Assembly (NCBI GenBank): GCA_029531795.1
Contig: JAPEIS010000006.1
Location: forward strand, 2,046,001-2,110,000
Source of the DNA: Sclerotinia nivalis
Taxonomy: Eukaryota; Ascomycota; Leotiomycetes; Helotiales; Sclerotiniaceae
Direction: 5' to 3'
DNA: 64,000 nucleotides
A program made the translations under genes and the position numbers. Positions 22,282 to 33,017 of the stretch are shown here, in pieces; the stretch's first letter is position 1, and the number at the start of each line of letters is the position of its first letter. Below the pieces are notes generated by a model. The model was not told where the DNA came from, searched no databases, and saw only the letters and a list, made by a program, of their open reading frames with translations.

Positions 22282-24219
22282 CAATACCCATTTGATCTGG
22301 CTGGTTGGCTGGTTGGCTGTTTGCAAATGACTGCATGATTGGTTAGCGTTCTTGTTCCATCAAGGTACCAGGCCGGTCTACGGTGCTGCCTCGGTTTAAC
22401 ATGACGGATTGGTCATGGAATATCACGAAGAAAGAAATTTACAGAGTGCAAGCTTTCGAATTGTCCAAGGATGTTGGACATTTGACCATTCCATGAGCCC
22501 CGCAATAAGTTTTAGATTCCGTTCCCAAAGTCCGATTTTCGGTAAGCCAACTTCGACAAGATTGTGCCAGTTCGTTATCCGCACTTCCCTGGATTATGTG
22601 GCTTTTTTGGGGAAGCAGCACGATAGCGATCGAGTGGTTGATGACGGAAGTATGAAACTGGCATTAAATGGTCAAGATTTCCGAATCTAAGAAAAGAAGT
22701 CAGGTTTGGCCGGTTTCGCAATTTTCGTCTGGCTCATCCGGGTAAAGTTCACGGAATCGTTAAATCGTTATCAAGACAAGATTGTGGAACGTGGGGGATG
22801 GTAGTGGCCCTCACAGCACGAAATAGCGAGCGTTTTTAGTACCGCACAGGACCGAAGTGGGTCAATCACCAACTACTATTCTATCACCAACAAACTCGGT
22901 TTAGGATTCGTACCAATGGTTATAATGTGTCTGCTGATTAGGGACTGGTGTTGGCCAAGAATCCAATGAGGAAGATTTGAAGGCAACGTGAATGTCCTTA
23001 TATTCAATTGTGCTTTTAACGGGAACCAAGATTTACGATACTAAGGAACGGTCGGATGGTCCCCCAACGTCCTTGGTTGGTGAATATACCCGAGGCAAGC
23101 AGCTTTTCCTGGAGAGTAGGAAAGCAGTGGAAGATTAGTTTTGAATGCATTATTTAGATCTTCTAATAAAGTGTGCGTGAGGAGTGCGTGGAACGGACAC
23201 TTATGGAAAGTCCGTCGATCACTGAACGTATTAGGGCTTTTTAAAGTTCGGATGATAGACATGATAGGGTTTAGATACAAAGATAGCCTAGATAGCTACC
23301 ACAAACTGATATGTAAATATTAAAATGATAAATTCTGTATCCTCTGAAGATATACTTTCTTATTTATTAGTTATTACTGCACGACTTTGATAATGACGTG
23401 AATAATGTGACTAATGTGAATTCCTTTATCAGAATGTGTCTCGCTAGTTTCTAGTTTTTACAATGACCATGAGAGTAGTACCTACTTAGGACAGTATGAT
23501 ATATATATATATAGATGTAGTAAGACTTTCTAAGATTCTCTTACTTGATCAGGTGAGCCAAAGTATAGGTGTGCATGAAGTACTACCTGAGTACCTGCCT
23601 GTGCGAATAGTCTATCTTTTGAGGGAAATAAATAACAAATAATAATGATTTGCCAAGCTCAACTCAAAAAGATGATTGATGATTCCCGGGGTTTCAATCT
23701 TAGTCATCTATAGTGTATGCAGAATAGTCAGAAACCAAATTGTTGAGAGTAGATAGGTATGTATTTGGGTGAAATGTACAAGTACTAAAAAAAAATGGTG
23801 AATGATGAGGACTTTTGCATATTTTGATTTATTATTCATTAGTGACTGGATAAATAAATACTCGGTACTGTACCTACCTAGGTAGTAGTAGAGCAACTGA
23901 TTGGTAATGAATCCTAAGAATACCTACGAATACTAGATAATAACCTTACTTTGAACATTTCAACAGAATGAACTAAGTAATTGATTGTATAACTCTCAGT
24001 ACCTACCACCACCCTACCTAGTATCTTTACCTAGGACACAACACACACTGCAACTGCCATGCCTAGATTCCCCAGTTGATGTATTTACCTTAGCTACCTA
24101 GTATTTACATTAACTAACCAGGGTACCATGTAAAACAATCCGGTCTATTCCATTTCACTGATCATCCCTTCCATAAACAACACAGTAGAAGGTTGCGCAC
24201 AGCGCACAAACGGCAAAAC

Positions 24220-24262
24220 CAACCCAAGGAAGGACCCAAGGAACCCAAGGAACCCAAGGAGA
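24220..24262. repeat. Imperfect AACCCAAGG repeat
   Basis: Four tandem copies of a GGAACCCAA-like 9-mer, the first interrupted by extra bases. Confidence 0.8.
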
Positions 24263-24323
24263 ACAAAAGACAAAGAGATATGATATCTGATATCCTAAAT
24301 CGTAGCCCTAAATAGTAACAACA

Positions 24324-24326
<3 letters not shown>

Positions 24327-24354
<28 letters not shown>
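24327..24354. repeat. (AG)14 microsatellite
   Basis: Fourteen exact AG copies in the STB3 upstream region. Confidence 0.95.
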
Positions 24355-24357
<3 letters not shown>

Positions 24358-24542
24358 TAATTAATTCCATTATTCCATTATTCCATAATTCCCTTATCAA
24401 CAAAACTCCTAAACCTTTCATTCAATCTTTCCTCAAAACAAAGTCGCTACTTTCCTCTCTACTTTATTACTTCTAAGACTTATCAAAACTTCTCATCCTT
24501 CCCAATCGCAGCAGAGCAGAGTTGGTTCGCTCATCCTTATAA

Positions 24543-24600
24543 CTTCCACTTCCACTTCCACTTCTCCTTCCACTTCCACTTCTACTTCCACTCCCACTTC
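24543..24600. repeat. Imperfect TTCCAC repeat
   Basis: About ten hexamer units with single-base changes, inside the pyrimidine-rich region before STB3. Confidence 0.85.
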
Positions 24601-24916
24601 AGTTGCTTCCTTCCTGGACCCGATCACAACTAGCTCAATTATCTTGTCTCGACGCCCACCATCACCATTACCATTACATCTTCAACAACCCTTTCGTCGT
24701 TTTTTTTTACACGATAAGGTACCAATTCACCCAGTTCGCTTTTTCATTACACGATCAACAGTTGCTTTGTACTACATTGCCAAATTATTTAACTCGCTCA
24801 TAACCTTTCTATCGCAAGTCGAAGTGAGTCAGCCCGTCAAGGTGTTGTTGGATTCTTGTGAGTCACCGATTTCAAACCAAACGCGTTTTTGTTTTCTCGA
24901 GAATTCAAATACTGAT

Positions 24917-24961
24917 ATGTGGTCGCGCACTTGTAGAGAAATAAATCCACTGATCCATTAA
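24917..24961 (+). promoter_or_regulatory. uORF before STB3
   Basis: A 14-codon upstream ORF (MWSRTCREINPLIH) whose stop codon ends 5 nt before the STB3 ATG. If it is in the mRNA it would limit initiation at the main start or depend on reinitiation. Confidence 0.5.
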
Positions 24962-24966
24962 CCAAA

Positions 24967-26067
24967 ATGGCCTCCGCTGCTTCCTCTGCTCGCAGAATCC
25001 CAACAACATTCGGTCGAGACAGCTTGACTGCTGTAGCGGCTCGAAGTGTTCCCGCCACCAATGGCCATACTCTTCCAACTCCTCCGAATTCTATTTCTCC
25101 CAATCTGCCTCCGCATGTTCTCAAATCACTTGGTACCCGTTCGCCGCTCCCTCAGCTCAACCTGGAGCATGTCGATTCCGACCTAGACTTACAAGATGGC
25201 AGTGGAAATGAAGGAACTTCAGATGTCGGATCGCCAGGGTTGGATACTACCGGTGCTATTACCCCTAGTCTATTGGCTAAGCACTATCTCCCTGAAATTC
25301 TATTGGATCATGGCCCACTTGCTATTCGCCACATCATGGGCTACCTCACTACTTCAGTCCCCGGCTTTTCTGGAATTCCTCCCGCGAAAGCTAGAAGACT
25401 TGTGGTGGGTGCTCTTGAAGGACGTGGAAATGGCGGTGAGCCTGGCGGTGTAAAGGGAAATGTGTTGTTCGAGAAAGTGGGTTGGGGCCGCTGGGACGCG
25501 AGACTAAAGGGACATCCCGCTAGAATGGGTCGAGCTTTTGGAAATTCACCATCACCGAGTTTACCTGATTCCTATCCCATTGGGATGCCAATTACCAACA
25601 ATCAAGGGTGGTCGTTCACTCGAACACGTCTTAATGAGCCAGGCTCAAGTTGGGCCGGTGATTCGGCTTTTTTTTCTCATGGTGATGATGTCTCGATGCC
25701 TGATGAGGCTGACAAAATGTCTTTGGATGGTGATGAGTCCGGTTCTTCTTCATCCGAGCAAGGGGAAGACGTAATGATGGAGGACGATCCAAATGACGTG
25801 ACGGATGAGGAGGATTGGGCCGCTGTCGGAGCCGCGGCATTGCGAGCAGCTTCCTATTCAACATCTGGACCGCTTACATCTAGACCACTTCCACAAATTT
25901 TCAATTCTCATGTATATAGGGGAGGTTTCCGCCCTAGTGTTGGTCATTCCGTTCCAGCACCAGCACGAACCCACACCCCCAACGGTTTCACAGCTTTGAA
26001 CATGGCTTCGGCAGATTCTCAAGAACGGGAGGCCATAGAAGCACTTTTACGACTTGGTTCTGTATAA
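24967..26067 (+). CDS. STB3: Sin3-binding protein Stb3
   Basis: Single exon, 366 residues, ATG in the context CAAAATGG. The conserved Stb3 domain runs from about residue 97 to 181 (ITPSLLAKHYLPEILL, HIMGYLTTSVPGFSGI, PAKARRLVVGALEGRG, EKVGWGRWDARLKG). In yeast Stb3 binds the ribosomal RNA processing element and recruits the Sin3-Rpd3 deacetylase to repress ribosome-biogenesis genes, under TOR and Sch9 control. The domain is followed by a Ser- and acid-rich region (about 240-285) and an Ala-rich stretch. The start MASAASSARRIPTTFG is close to that of related fungal proteins as I recall them. The DNA-binding and Sin3 roles are taken from the family and were not tested here. Confidence 0.92.
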   Translation: MASAASSARRIPTTFGRDSLTAVAARSVPATNGHTLPTPPNSISPNLPPHVLKSLGTRSPLPQLNLEHVDSDLDLQDGSGNEGTSDVGSPGLDTTGAITPSLLAKHYLPEILLDHGPLAIRHIMGYLTTSVPGFSGIPPAKARRLVVGALEGRGNGGEPGGVKGNVLFEKVGWGRWDARLKGHPARMGRAFGNSPSPSLPDSYPIGMPITNNQGWSFTRTRLNEPGSSWAGDSAFFSHGDDVSMPDEADKMSLDGDESGSSSSEQGEDVMMEDDPNDVTDEEDWAAVGAAALRAASYSTSGPLTSRPLPQIFNSHVYRGGFRPSVGHSVPAPARTHTPNGFTALNMASADSQEREAIEALLRLGSV

Positions 26068-26847
26068 ATTTCAGCATGGAGTTTTGGGATGGTTGCATAT
26101 GGTGGGGATTAGCGTGAACCAATTGCCGGCGAGCATTGATCGAATTGATTTTATTTTCAGCACGCGAAACGACGATCTGAAGGATGTCGAAATGGGAATT
26201 GGGATATGCCCCCTCGCACGAGCGAGTACGGGAGCATGGCGTTTTTGACATTTTCGATGGGATAGTGGACGATGTCCTTGAGCCTGTGCTAATCCTCGTG
26301 CGCTCGGTATCTCCACTTCTACACACGCTCTACTTTTGCACATACATACTTTTTATATTCAACAACTGCCCCACTAACTTTACCGGGGTCTTTTTAACTA
26401 CGACGATCACGAAAACTTATTCAACATTCATATCTTCATCGTAACGACATTAACGGATGGAAGAAAATTCTTCACTCAAATCAACATGGATGTGGTTTTA
26501 TTAGCTTTATAATTTCGCAACATTATCATCTTTAATATACCCTTGGCGACGCGATATGAATGGAAGCGAGAGATGGCTGGGGACATCATTTTGGAAGGAG
26601 AAACCTACGAGGTGCGGGCTGGAGAGAGAAAGGCTATCTTAGAGGGCAAAGTGGAAATGACGTTCCAGCTTAGGAATTACTTTTGAGCGCTTAGCTGCAG
26701 TCTCGAGATTAGAACTTAATGCATGGAGTTCTTTCGTACTCTAACCGATTGCTTTCTTCTTTGTCATGATGTTATTGATATCTGCTATGTGAAATAGTAT
26801 GAGATGAGGTGTGAATGAGCTACAATGGAGGCTGTGTACGCACCATT
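26068..26847. other. Intergenic, STB3 3' flank
   Basis: 780 bp, mostly probable 3' UTR of STB3. A GTGCGTAC donor-like site (26861 on the minus strand) and a CACATAG acceptor-like site near 26786 may belong to the doubtful small minus-strand gene next door. Confidence 0.4.
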
Positions 26848-27057
26848 TCAATGGGGAAACAGGGATAAGTCTGAAATCTTGAAAATTGGAATGGACAGAT
26901 GGTATGTGTAAGTATGAAAAACGGTTGCAATCGCCTTTGGCGTAATCTGATGACACAGTTCTTGGGCCAAAGCACCAATTTCTGATGCCCCGGCCGATAT
27001 TCCCGATTTATTTCTCAATTTATTGATAGTTCTTTGATAGATGTCTTTACGGTACAT
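26848..27057 (-). CDS. Possible small protein, doubtful
   Basis: An ATG at 27057, the first after an in-frame TAA, opens a 69-codon frame. The first 45 residues (starting MYRKDIYQRTINKLRN, then ASEIGALAQELCHQITPKAI) read like a real amphipathic helical protein, with periodic Leu, Ile and Ala. After residue 45 the composition changes (FHTYTYHLSIPIF), suggesting that an intron starts there; a TTTCAG acceptor at 26873 and a GTGCGT donor at 26861 would fit, but I could not build one model that convinces. The family is not recognised. It may also be a chance ORF. Confidence 0.3.
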   Translation of the reverse strand: MYRKDIYQRTINKLRNKSGISAGASEIGALAQELCHQITPKAIATVFHTYTYHLSIPIFKISDLSLFPH

Positions 27058-27417
27058 TGCCGGATATTATCTCAATGTTCTTGATGCGGAATTGAAGGAA
27101 TGTAGAGGGATCCCACTTCTTTCCCCTTTCCACGTATTATTTCACTACTACTATTCCTATATATATATATATATATTTTGGGGGGGGGGGGGGAAAGGGA
27201 TGGGGGAATCCACGCCCATCTTCACCCACACTTAAAGTATAAATGATAACTCACAGGACAGGCAACAGGCAACGCCGTCTATCTAAGTAAAAATGTCAAA
27301 CTTCTGACCCACTAACCTCTCACTTGATTCCCATTATCTAGCTTGGTTACCTACTCCAACCGCGTAATCCTGAGGTACAGGCCTGAGAGCACAGTCTTGG
27401 AGAAATCCACCCGATGA
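27058..27417. other. Intergenic with AT and G runs
   Basis: A (TA)n run (27159-27176) is followed within a few bases by 14 consecutive G (27180-27193). The right half is 3' flank of the SDR gene; the frame that would continue the SDR protein (27418 to about 27340) lies here. Confidence 0.5.
27159..27193. repeat. (TA)n next to G14
   Basis: A dinucleotide TA run, four T, then fourteen G. A likely hotspot for length change or sequencing error. Confidence 0.9.
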
Positions 27418-28462
27418 TCCTAGTGGAATGGTCAGTCCCGTGTCGTGGGATGGTGGAGAGGAGATGTGAAGGTATACATGAGATCGATGGATCCAAAGCT
27501 GTGACTAAGGTAGTGGAACATCCTTCTTGGAGAGTTTTCGGGGGCTCAAATTCTTGACCTGTATCGTTGTTAGCACGTCTGCAACTCGTGAATGCTTGGG
27601 ATTCATACCCCCGGAAGCTTCCGAAACTTGGTGCATTACATCACTCCACATATCTGGAGTTACATGAGCTTGAAGATTTGTTGCTGGCACGTCTGTTCCA
27701 TTCATCAGCATTGGCCGGGAAACTATGATTTGGATCAACGCACATCCCGGCTGAAGTCCAAAAGATTGTACACCTCTATCCTTTAGTCTCGCAGCCAAAG
27801 CACCAGAGAACAAAACATTAGCAGTTTTGGATTGGGCATATGCTTTCCAAGGACGATAGTCTTTCCCATCCTATGCATGAGGTCAATATTCGCAAAGCTG
27901 TATTTGGGTGTAGTGATCATACATTGAAGTTCCAATCATTAAATTGAACACCGCTAAGCTTATATCCAGTACTACTAACGTTCACAATCCTCGCCCCTTC
28001 CTCCCTGCTGGCTTTCAATATTTTATCCAGAAGTAGATGAGTAAGTAGGAAATGACCTATATGATTGCTGTCAAATTGCAATTCGACTCCATCCTCAGTT
28101 GTCTGATAGGTCGGGACGGCCATCACCCCAGCATTATTGATCATGATATCGATTTTGTCGACGAGGCCATTGATCAATGCCGCAGCCTCCCTAACTGATT
28201 TTTGAGAAGCGAAATCAACACGTATAAAATGTGTCGTGATAGATTGATTTAGAGCATGGATTTCTTCGATAACGGGAAGAACCTTTGGCTCTGAACGCCC
28301 GGCGAGGATTATGATAGGAGAAGCATGCGCAAGTGGTATTACTGTCTCTGCGCCGATGCTACCAGCTGAGGGACCCATTAGAAGTATTGTTTTCCCGGTC
28401 ACAAGGGAAGAGAAGTGTTGAACTACCGAAATACCAGTGCTAGATCGGGAAAATATTGACAT
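27418..28462 (-). CDS. Short-chain dehydrogenase, C-terminus possibly cut
   Basis: Exons 28462-27923, 27870-27744, 27692-27609, 27558-27478 and 27419-27418 give 277 residues. Rossmann features are GPSAGSIG (the usual Thr of TGxxxGxG is Met), NNAG, Ser163/Ser164 in VNVSS, and Tyr191/Lys195 in YAQSK; the later part has QPGYVPATNL and TLQEGCSTTLVTALDP, typical of fungal SDRs acting on unknown small molecules. The natural last splice (GTATAC donor, CTGACC branch, CTAG acceptor) creates TGA at the junction. Beyond it the frame goes on with SSGGFLQDCALRPVPQDY, which looks like the usual family C-terminus. So the protein is either about 25 residues short or uses another acceptor such as CCAAG near 27400. 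Divergent from the MFS gene. Confidence 0.75.
27693..27743 (-). other. SDR intron 2, stop-free and in frame
   Basis: 51 nt, GTGCGT donor, ATGCTGATG branch and AACAG acceptor. Without splicing the frame stays open and inserts 17 residues into the QPG-TNL motif, so splicing is favoured by family fit. Confidence 0.7.
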
Positions 28463-29625
28463 TGTTGCTGAGGTGCTAGGGAGTGTAAAATTGGAATAGG
28501 TCTGATAATATGTGCAACTATACGTGATAAAACACTGCGACTCGTAACACAATGCTATACTAATGGTGGTACGAAAGAGAGGCCGTCATCATATACTTAT
28601 ATCGATAACGTGTAATTCTTGGCATCTGCATGATTGCAACAGTGTAGTGTGATGATGAATAACCGAATATGGCTTCAACTTTCTGTTGCTGACTTACAAA
28701 AGAAGAACATGCTGACTCTCACTAACAAATGAGAAGCAGGAGTTCAACATCACACCCCAGCTAGCATCAAGCAATTCATGCGGCCAGAAGAATATACTGT
28801 AAACCCGAGACCTTTGATCTTGTAAGAGAAATATATATGGAGCGGGTTAGCAATTTCTGATCAAAGAAGAATCATCAAGGAAAAGGGGAGAAGAGAAAGA
28901 TTCCGAGGTGCTTGGGCGGGCTTATCTTGTCTGGAACGTGACAGCTGGCCACCTTGTGAGCGAAGGCGGTGGGACAATGCCCCCATATGTGCATCTCTTC
29001 TCTTCTCCCCTCGCCCTCACCCCAAACATAAGTTCTACGGAACTAATGTTGAGATGTATGGATATCATATTCATCACCCTCAAACTATCCATGTCTCTTT
29101 CAAATTCACGAGGTAGATAAACGGAATACCGAGTTTCAGATGAAGCCATAGAACAAAATCCCTCATCTACTCGAGTATGAAATTTGAACTAGTATTCATG
29201 GCTTATCTAGTACAACCAATGCTTGTTTCGTGCATTTGGTTTCAATTGTACAAGTGTGTGAAGAGCTTTGGCTGGAATTGTTTATAAGTTCCATTAGTGT
29301 TTCAAGATTTTCAAGAAATGAAGATAAAGCATGACTCCATGCTGAACTCTTTAATACCAACAATTTTTTGGAAAACAATTAATTTGTATTTTTTCCGCTG
29401 GTGATTGATAAGCACTGTCATTTTCACTGTCACTGTCACTATCACTGCAGTATGTAATGCACTAGTTAGTAGCGTAGTATTTCCAAATACCTTGGATGAG
29501 GCAATATATGACTCGCACACTTCTACCCACCCACATGTTCAGTAACCTCAGGCTATACTGTTTTGTTGAATTTTGAGGGTTACGTTCTCCTGTATGCATG
29601 TACACCTCCTGCATTTCGACTGTTC

Positions 29626-29657
<32 letters not shown>

Positions 29658-30255
29658 CAATCAGCATGTGTTTGATAAGGGGTTCATCATTTGTATTGCG
29701 GCGCAATGAGTCCGTTTTAGTAACCAGGTCCGGCACTGACATGTCGTGCATTAGTGCGGGGATTTAGTCCGATTTTGCAGGTACCGGAAGTCACTCATGA
29801 TGTCCAAGCTCTTGATTCCGCTCATCTCGTCTGCGACATCATGGGACATTCGTTGATTTGACACTATGGTGTTCAAAAATATCAGTCGAAGAGACCTGGT
29901 GGGCCAGTACGAGACTGGTGTACGCGTAAAGAGGGGACTGGCTCGTCTTTTCTTCGGCCTTGTAAGAAAAGTATTGGAGAACTCCTTGTATCTTTCTTGA
30001 AGCCGAACTCTCCAGCTCAGACGTCAACTCCAGGGGAACGGTGAGTCGCGGTTTTGAATTGGATGATCGACAGCACTAAATTCCCCCAAGCCTTGATGGC
30101 TTCGCTAGTTGTGACTGACAAGAATTGCTGCAATGGTCCAGTCAGTGCTGTAGTTGCCATATCTATCAAGACTCCAAAGACTTTCACCAGCTGCCACAAT
30201 TATCACACATTTTTCGAAGACTTCGCTTTGATATTGTATAAACAAGAACTTCATC
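28463..30255. other. Divergent intergenic region SDR / MFS
   Basis: 1.8 kb, holds both promoters. Contains a TA/TG microsatellite (29626-29657). Two adjoining minus-strand frames at 29839-30199 lack ATG starts and conserved motifs. Confidence 0.5.
29626..29657. repeat. (TA)n(TG)n microsatellite
   Basis: About four TA copies run into eleven to twelve TG copies. Confidence 0.95.
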
Positions 30256-32257
30256 ATGATCGATATCGACAAGCGAACTGAATCGGTGGCTACTTCAAAC
30301 CCCAGTGAGGCATCATTATCTATAGAAGCAGATTCAATTTCACACATACTTCAAAAACTCAACGACCTAGGCCTTCAATTATCAGATGATAACATTATTA
30401 ACTGGCTTCCGGATAATCGAAATCACCCTCGAAATTGGCCTTTGAAACACAAATGGGCCAATACTGCTTGCATTTTCTTGCTTGATACAATCAGGTGTGT
30501 AATTCCATGCATAGTCGCTTGGAATAAAAATCAAGTCATAAACCTACTGGGGTATTTACTAATCCCGATGAAGTGCTATTATAGAGTCAGGAGGTGTTCG
30601 TTCCCTCAATTCTTTTTTACAATAAATACTAAGATATTCAACAGTTGATCGCAGCTACACCAGCAGCTACAGAATATGGTATTTCTCAAACGCAGTCACT
30701 CATTGCATTTTCCCTCATGTAAGCATGCACTAGTTGTGGGTAGTCCCAACGTATCTTCTCATCTGTTTTGTGTAGGTACGGAATCGGTGAAGCCTTAGGG
30801 AGCATTGTCTTTCCGCCATATTCAGAAGCTTTCGGAAGAAAACCGGTACTCATATGTGCTGCCCTTTTGTTACCGGTTAGTTGCCTGATTACTGGACTTG
30901 TGCCTTCCATTGCAGGAGCATATATCGGACGATTTATCATGGGTGCCGCCTCATCTGTTCCTGCTACCGTTATTGTGGGCAGTCTGGAGGATATGTGGAA
31001 GCCCGCAACCCAAGGTCATGTAATCTACGCGTGGGTGCTGTCAGCGGGTTTGGGGGTCGCTTTAGGGTAAGTAAAAATCGAACAACGTCTCGCAAATTCG
31101 CAAAGATAAGGAGCAATGTTGGAGTGCAATAGATATAGGGAACCCCAACTAACTAATCAAACAGGCCAATATATGGAACTTACATCACCAGAGTACTTGA
31201 TTGGTAAGTTAATCTCCCATTCATACACCTAACACTTTCGTATAATACACGCTGTAACTAATACAAGCTCAACACAGGCGGTGGTTATATCATATTGGTG
31301 CTATCATTTCTTTCTGTGTATTTATCCTCCTCTTCCTAGGCGGCATCTCCGAAACCCGCCCCAGTAAACTGCTTGGAAACCAAGTCATCGCTGTTCAATC
31401 ATACGCAGGAGTACTCAAACTCCGCACACAAACAGCAGAAGATCATGTTCCTAATCTCCGTACTTTCTGCCAGAGTGCCATTATTCAACCAGCGAGACTA
31501 TTCTTCCAGGAACCCATCATCTTTACGATGGCAACCCTAGCCGCCATAGCATTCTCCTTATTATTTCTTTTCACTGAAGCCCTAGATGTTGTATTCAAAC
31601 CGTATGGGTTTACCCAGACTTCATACTCATTAGCATTCATTGCGTACGCTATAGGAATGATTTGTGGTATTCCAGTCAGATTGATAGAATTCCGTCATCT
31701 TGAGAAGCGTGCCGAAACAGAGCAGCTTGAACCTGAGGACAAAATACTTGGCTTTGCTACCGGAGCATCAGCTTTGGCGGCTGGTCTTTGGCTCATGGCT
31801 TGGACTACTCCACCTTTGGTTCATGGTATTGACTGGGTTGTACCGATGATAGGGTTAGCAGGTGCTGGGTTTGCAGCTAACGAAATTGAATACGCGCTTG
31901 GGAACTATTTAACGGATGTAAGTCGACGTACTCTTGCGATTTTCCCTTTACTCAGACTGACAAATACAGACATACACAGTCTACGCATCTTCGGCCTTCG
32001 CCGCATATTCGACTCTGCGAGCTTTACTTTGTGGTATATTCCCTCTATTCGCAGACCAGATGTACAATGGTTTGGGTTCGAACGTCGCCGGTTCCATACT
32101 AGCTGGAATTGCTACTTTATGGCTTATTAGTCCTTATATTTTCATAAAGTATGGAAAGAAATTGCGAGAGAAGGGAAAGTTCGCGAAATTTAGTCTGGAT
32201 GTTGACCAAATTTCTCAGTTAGCGGAGGTCGATGTAATGGGAAGGCAAGTTTGCTGA
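30256..32257 (+). CDS. MFS exporter, DHA1 type
   Basis: Seven exons in my model: 30256-30494, a micro-exon at 30587-30593, 30645-30718, 30776-31066, 31165-31203, 31278-31917 and 31970-32257, giving 525 residues. A cytosolic N-terminus of about 65 residues ends in NHPRNWPLKHKWAN, usual for fungal drug:H+ antiporters. Twelve spans are expected. The loop 2-3 motif is FPPYSEAFGRKPVL, span 5 region has GRFIMGAASSVPATV, and near the end TYTVYASSAFAAYSTLRAL and IFPLFADQMYNGLG match the polyamine/multidrug DHA1 group. Exon 7 starts at the TACAG acceptor at 31969, not at the later CACAG, because only this restores frame. The micro-exon is inferred from phase alone. Substrate unknown; plasma-membrane export of toxic compounds is the usual role. 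Confidence 0.85.
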
Positions 32258-33017
32258 AACTTTGGACAAAGGAATTTGGTAGAACTTGCAGCACTCTCAA
32301 ATAAACAGGTTTGGCAGATGCTGCTGCAAGTAGAAGCAAGATTGAGGGTTATTAAAATCGCAGCACAGGTCGAATTTGGTTTTCTACTGGATATCAATAT
32401 CGTTCTCGGAGTTGTTTTAAGAGTAGGAAAGCTATTTACGTGCTCTCATTTATCTTCGGCCAGAAACCACCAAACCTTTCAGCCTGTTCAATTTCATTAC
32501 CGAAGCTTTTATCTTTCCATTCTTTAAAAAGAAGCTGAACATCGAAAGAATCCAGACAAATTTCTCATTATTTGAAACGACACTGATCAAAATCGAACGA
32601 AGCCGACTTCTATCGGACGGGTAGTTCCAAACATTTCACAACTCTTTTACTCTTGTCTTTCTTACCACCTTCGTCATCCCTACAGCCCATTCAAACCAAA
32701 TATCCTGGGACAAGAACGCGTTTTTCACTCTGGGCTTCAAAATCCACCGACTTACAGTGAATAACTCGAAGTGAATATTCTTCATACTCATCCGCTCGTT
32801 TTATTGTACGCTCTCAACCTCGACTAACACATACATTGTGGATTTCGCTTCTATCCCACCATTTCAGATTGTTACCATAACAAAAACACGGCCGCCTCAG
32901 GATACCCAAGCACCTCGACCACCAGCAGCACTGCAGTTATTTAAGTCCTGTGTTGGAGACGCTCACCAAGATAAAGATGAAGAGAGAATAAAATTCGAAG
33001 TGCTTCTTACAGCTCAG
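32258..33017. other. Intergenic
   Basis: 3' flank of the MFS gene and upstream part of the next gene. From 32775 the frame of the next gene is already open but has no ATG. A five-codon uORF (MKRE, 32977-32991) lies just before the chosen start. Confidence 0.5.

Larger units (their letters stand above)
22282..24966. other. Intergenic with long Stb3 leader
   Basis: 2.7 kb between TOP3 and STB3. The left part is TOP3 3' flank. 23300-24130 is very AT-rich with several CCTACCTAGGTA-type elements. 24220-24600 holds an AACCCAAGG repeat, an AG repeat and a TTCCAC repeat. The right 400 bp is pyrimidine-rich and probably the STB3 promoter and 5' UTR. Confidence 0.5.

Noticed and set aside
29839..30199. 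Two overlapping minus-strand frames with protein-like stretches
   Set aside because: Neither begins with ATG, they lie in different frames without clear splice signals, and no motif was recognised.
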